Source: Spirochaetales bacterium
GTDB taxonomy: Bacteria; Spirochaetota; Spirochaetia; DSM-27196; PWMO01
Assembly (NCBI GenBank): GCA_007123465.1
Contig: SKLB01000090.1
Location: 1 to 6,902 of the forward strand
Direction of reading: 5' to 3'
DNA: 6,902 nucleotides
In this document: one piece after another, positions 6,211-6,902 of the stretch
Numbering within the stretch: the first letter of the stretch is position 1
How the letters are laid out: each line of letters begins with the position of its first letter
Position numbers and translations under genes: made by a program
Notes under the pieces: generated by a model
The model's database searches: none
Seen by the model: the letters and a program-made list of their open reading frames with translations, nothing else
What the model was told of the DNA's origin: nothing

Positions 6211-6902
6211 TCAAATGACTGCGCGTTCGATGTTCTCGATGTCAAAACTGAGAACCTCAAGGCAGCGCTGGTACTTTTCGAGCAGCTCGGCCTGGTCACG
6301 GCCGCCGATGTAGATTACCGCCAGCTCGTAGCTGTAGCTGTCCTGGTCCTTGAGCTCGGACAGCCGCTGCCCCGCACGGACGCGCAGCTTGACGATGGTG
6401 CCGGGCATTGCATCAGCAACTTGCTGGATCTGCTCTTCATTGGGAACCGCCCGGACCGTGCCGTCTTTGAAGGTGCGCAGCATGAAGTGCCCGGCCAGAC
6501 GGAACCGGCCGCGGTACTCCATCGGCTCAGGCTTGCGGCCCAGCGCCACATCGAGCATGATCGAATGATGCGAAATTCCGTGCACCTTCTCGAACAGATC
6601 GGTGTGCGCCTGCGAGATGCGTGGATTGATTTCCAGCAGGCCGACACGGTTATAGGTCTGATCCCAGAAGAACTCGATGTTGAATGGCGAGTTGTCCAGG
6701 CCTATCCCGCTCACCGCGCGGCGCGAAACATCGGCCATGCGGAACTGCACTTCCTGCGGCAATGACGAAGGGTACTCGTAACGTGAAAAGGAGGAACGGT
6801 CCTGCTCGCGCACCGAGTCTACAACACCGTATATCACTACCTCGCCGTCATAGACGTACCCCTCCACGGTGCACATGCTGCCGGAGAGCAGGCTTTCGGC
6901 CA
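6211..6902 (-). CDS. ATP-grasp domain enzyme, C-terminal part (N-terminus outside window)
   Basis: The frame is open from the window edge to TGA at 6213-6211, giving 229 visible residues; an internal ATG at 6876 is not the start, because homologous sequence continues upstream of it. The residues cover the second half of an ATP-grasp fold. TVEGYVYDGEVVIYGVVD (11-28) is the strand pair around the ATP pocket, FNIEFFWD (73-80) supplies a metal-ligand glutamate (E76), and LLEINPRIS (88-96) supplies E90 and N92, the classic Mg-binding pair. A C-terminal segment of about 120 residues (LAGHFMLRTFKDG, then DQDSYSYELAVIYIGG at 185-200) resembles the tail of carboxylate-amine ligase-like ATP-grasp proteins. 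Such enzymes activate a carboxylate as an acyl phosphate and join it to an amine or thiol. I cannot name the substrates. The gene lies upstream of the TAXI gene in the same direction, 204 bp away, and its link to the transporter is unproven. Confidence 0.88.
   Translation of the reverse strand, partial: AESLLSGSMCTVEGYVYDGEVVIYGVVDSVREQDRSSFSRYEYPSSLPQEVQFRMADVSRRAVSGIGLDNSPFNIEFFWDQTYNRVGLLEINPRISQAHTDLFEKVHGISHHSIMLDVALGRKPEPMEYRGRFRLAGHFMLRTFKDGTVRAVPNEEQIQQVADAMPGTIVKLRVRAGQRLSELKDQDSYSYELAVIYIGGRDQAELLEKYQRCLEVLSFDIENIERAVI

Noticed and set aside
6072..6299. Minus-strand 75-codon frame spanning the end of the ATP-grasp gene and the gap
   Set aside because: It overlaps the ATP-grasp coding end in another frame, has no ribosome binding site, and its product is featureless.

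Overview
All recognisable genes in this window lie on the minus strand, so transcription runs from the high-coordinate end to the low-coordinate end. The base composition is moderately GC-rich (mid-to-high 50s by eye). Start codons are mixed (ATG, GTG, TTG). The substrate-binding protein has a small-residue signal-peptide end followed by Gly-Gly-Arg-Ala-Glu-Glu, a style I associate with free-living Spirochaetaceae such as saline or alkaline Spirochaeta relatives. That assignment is a guess from style and gene content. The sequence itself proves only a bacterium.

Layout in reading order on the minus strand. (1) The C-terminal 229 residues of an ATP-grasp enzyme (6902-6211), whose N-terminus lies outside the window. 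(2) A 204-bp gap with a possible promoter, a consensus Shine-Dalgarno that has no canonical start codon behind it, and the ribosome binding site of the next gene. (3) A TAXI-type TRAP transport cassette. It consists of a periplasmic TAXI substrate-binding protein (6006-5002), a 79-bp gap holding a perfect 12-bp-stem hairpin, a fused 4TM/12TM TRAP permease (4922-2904, TTG start), and a secreted DUF1850 protein (2907-2386) joined to the permease by a 4-nt GTGA stop/start overlap. (4) A 67-bp gap with a good sigma-70-like promoter. (5) A Ktr-type potassium uptake pair: the KtrB/TrkH-family pore protein (2318-573) and the start of the KtrA RCK regulatory subunit (524 to the window edge).

The TAXI protein would capture a small organic solute outside the membrane and hand it to the fused permease, which belongs to a cation-gradient-driven secondary transporter family (Na+ in characterised members). 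DUF1850 genes are known companions of this TRAP subtype, with no established role. KtrB/KtrA forms a nucleotide-gated K+ uptake system, also Na+-linked in characterised members. A sodium-rich habitat would fit both, but this is inference.

The most unusual point is the 134-residue N-terminal extension on KtrB. It resembles a voltage-sensor-like four-helix domain placed ahead of a complete KtrB core. Other items worth a look are the apparently leaderless ktrB promoter, the hairpin between the binding protein and the permease, and the orphan Shine-Dalgarno/leader reading frame upstream of the TAXI gene. No mobile elements, CRISPR arrays, tRNA or rRNA genes were seen.
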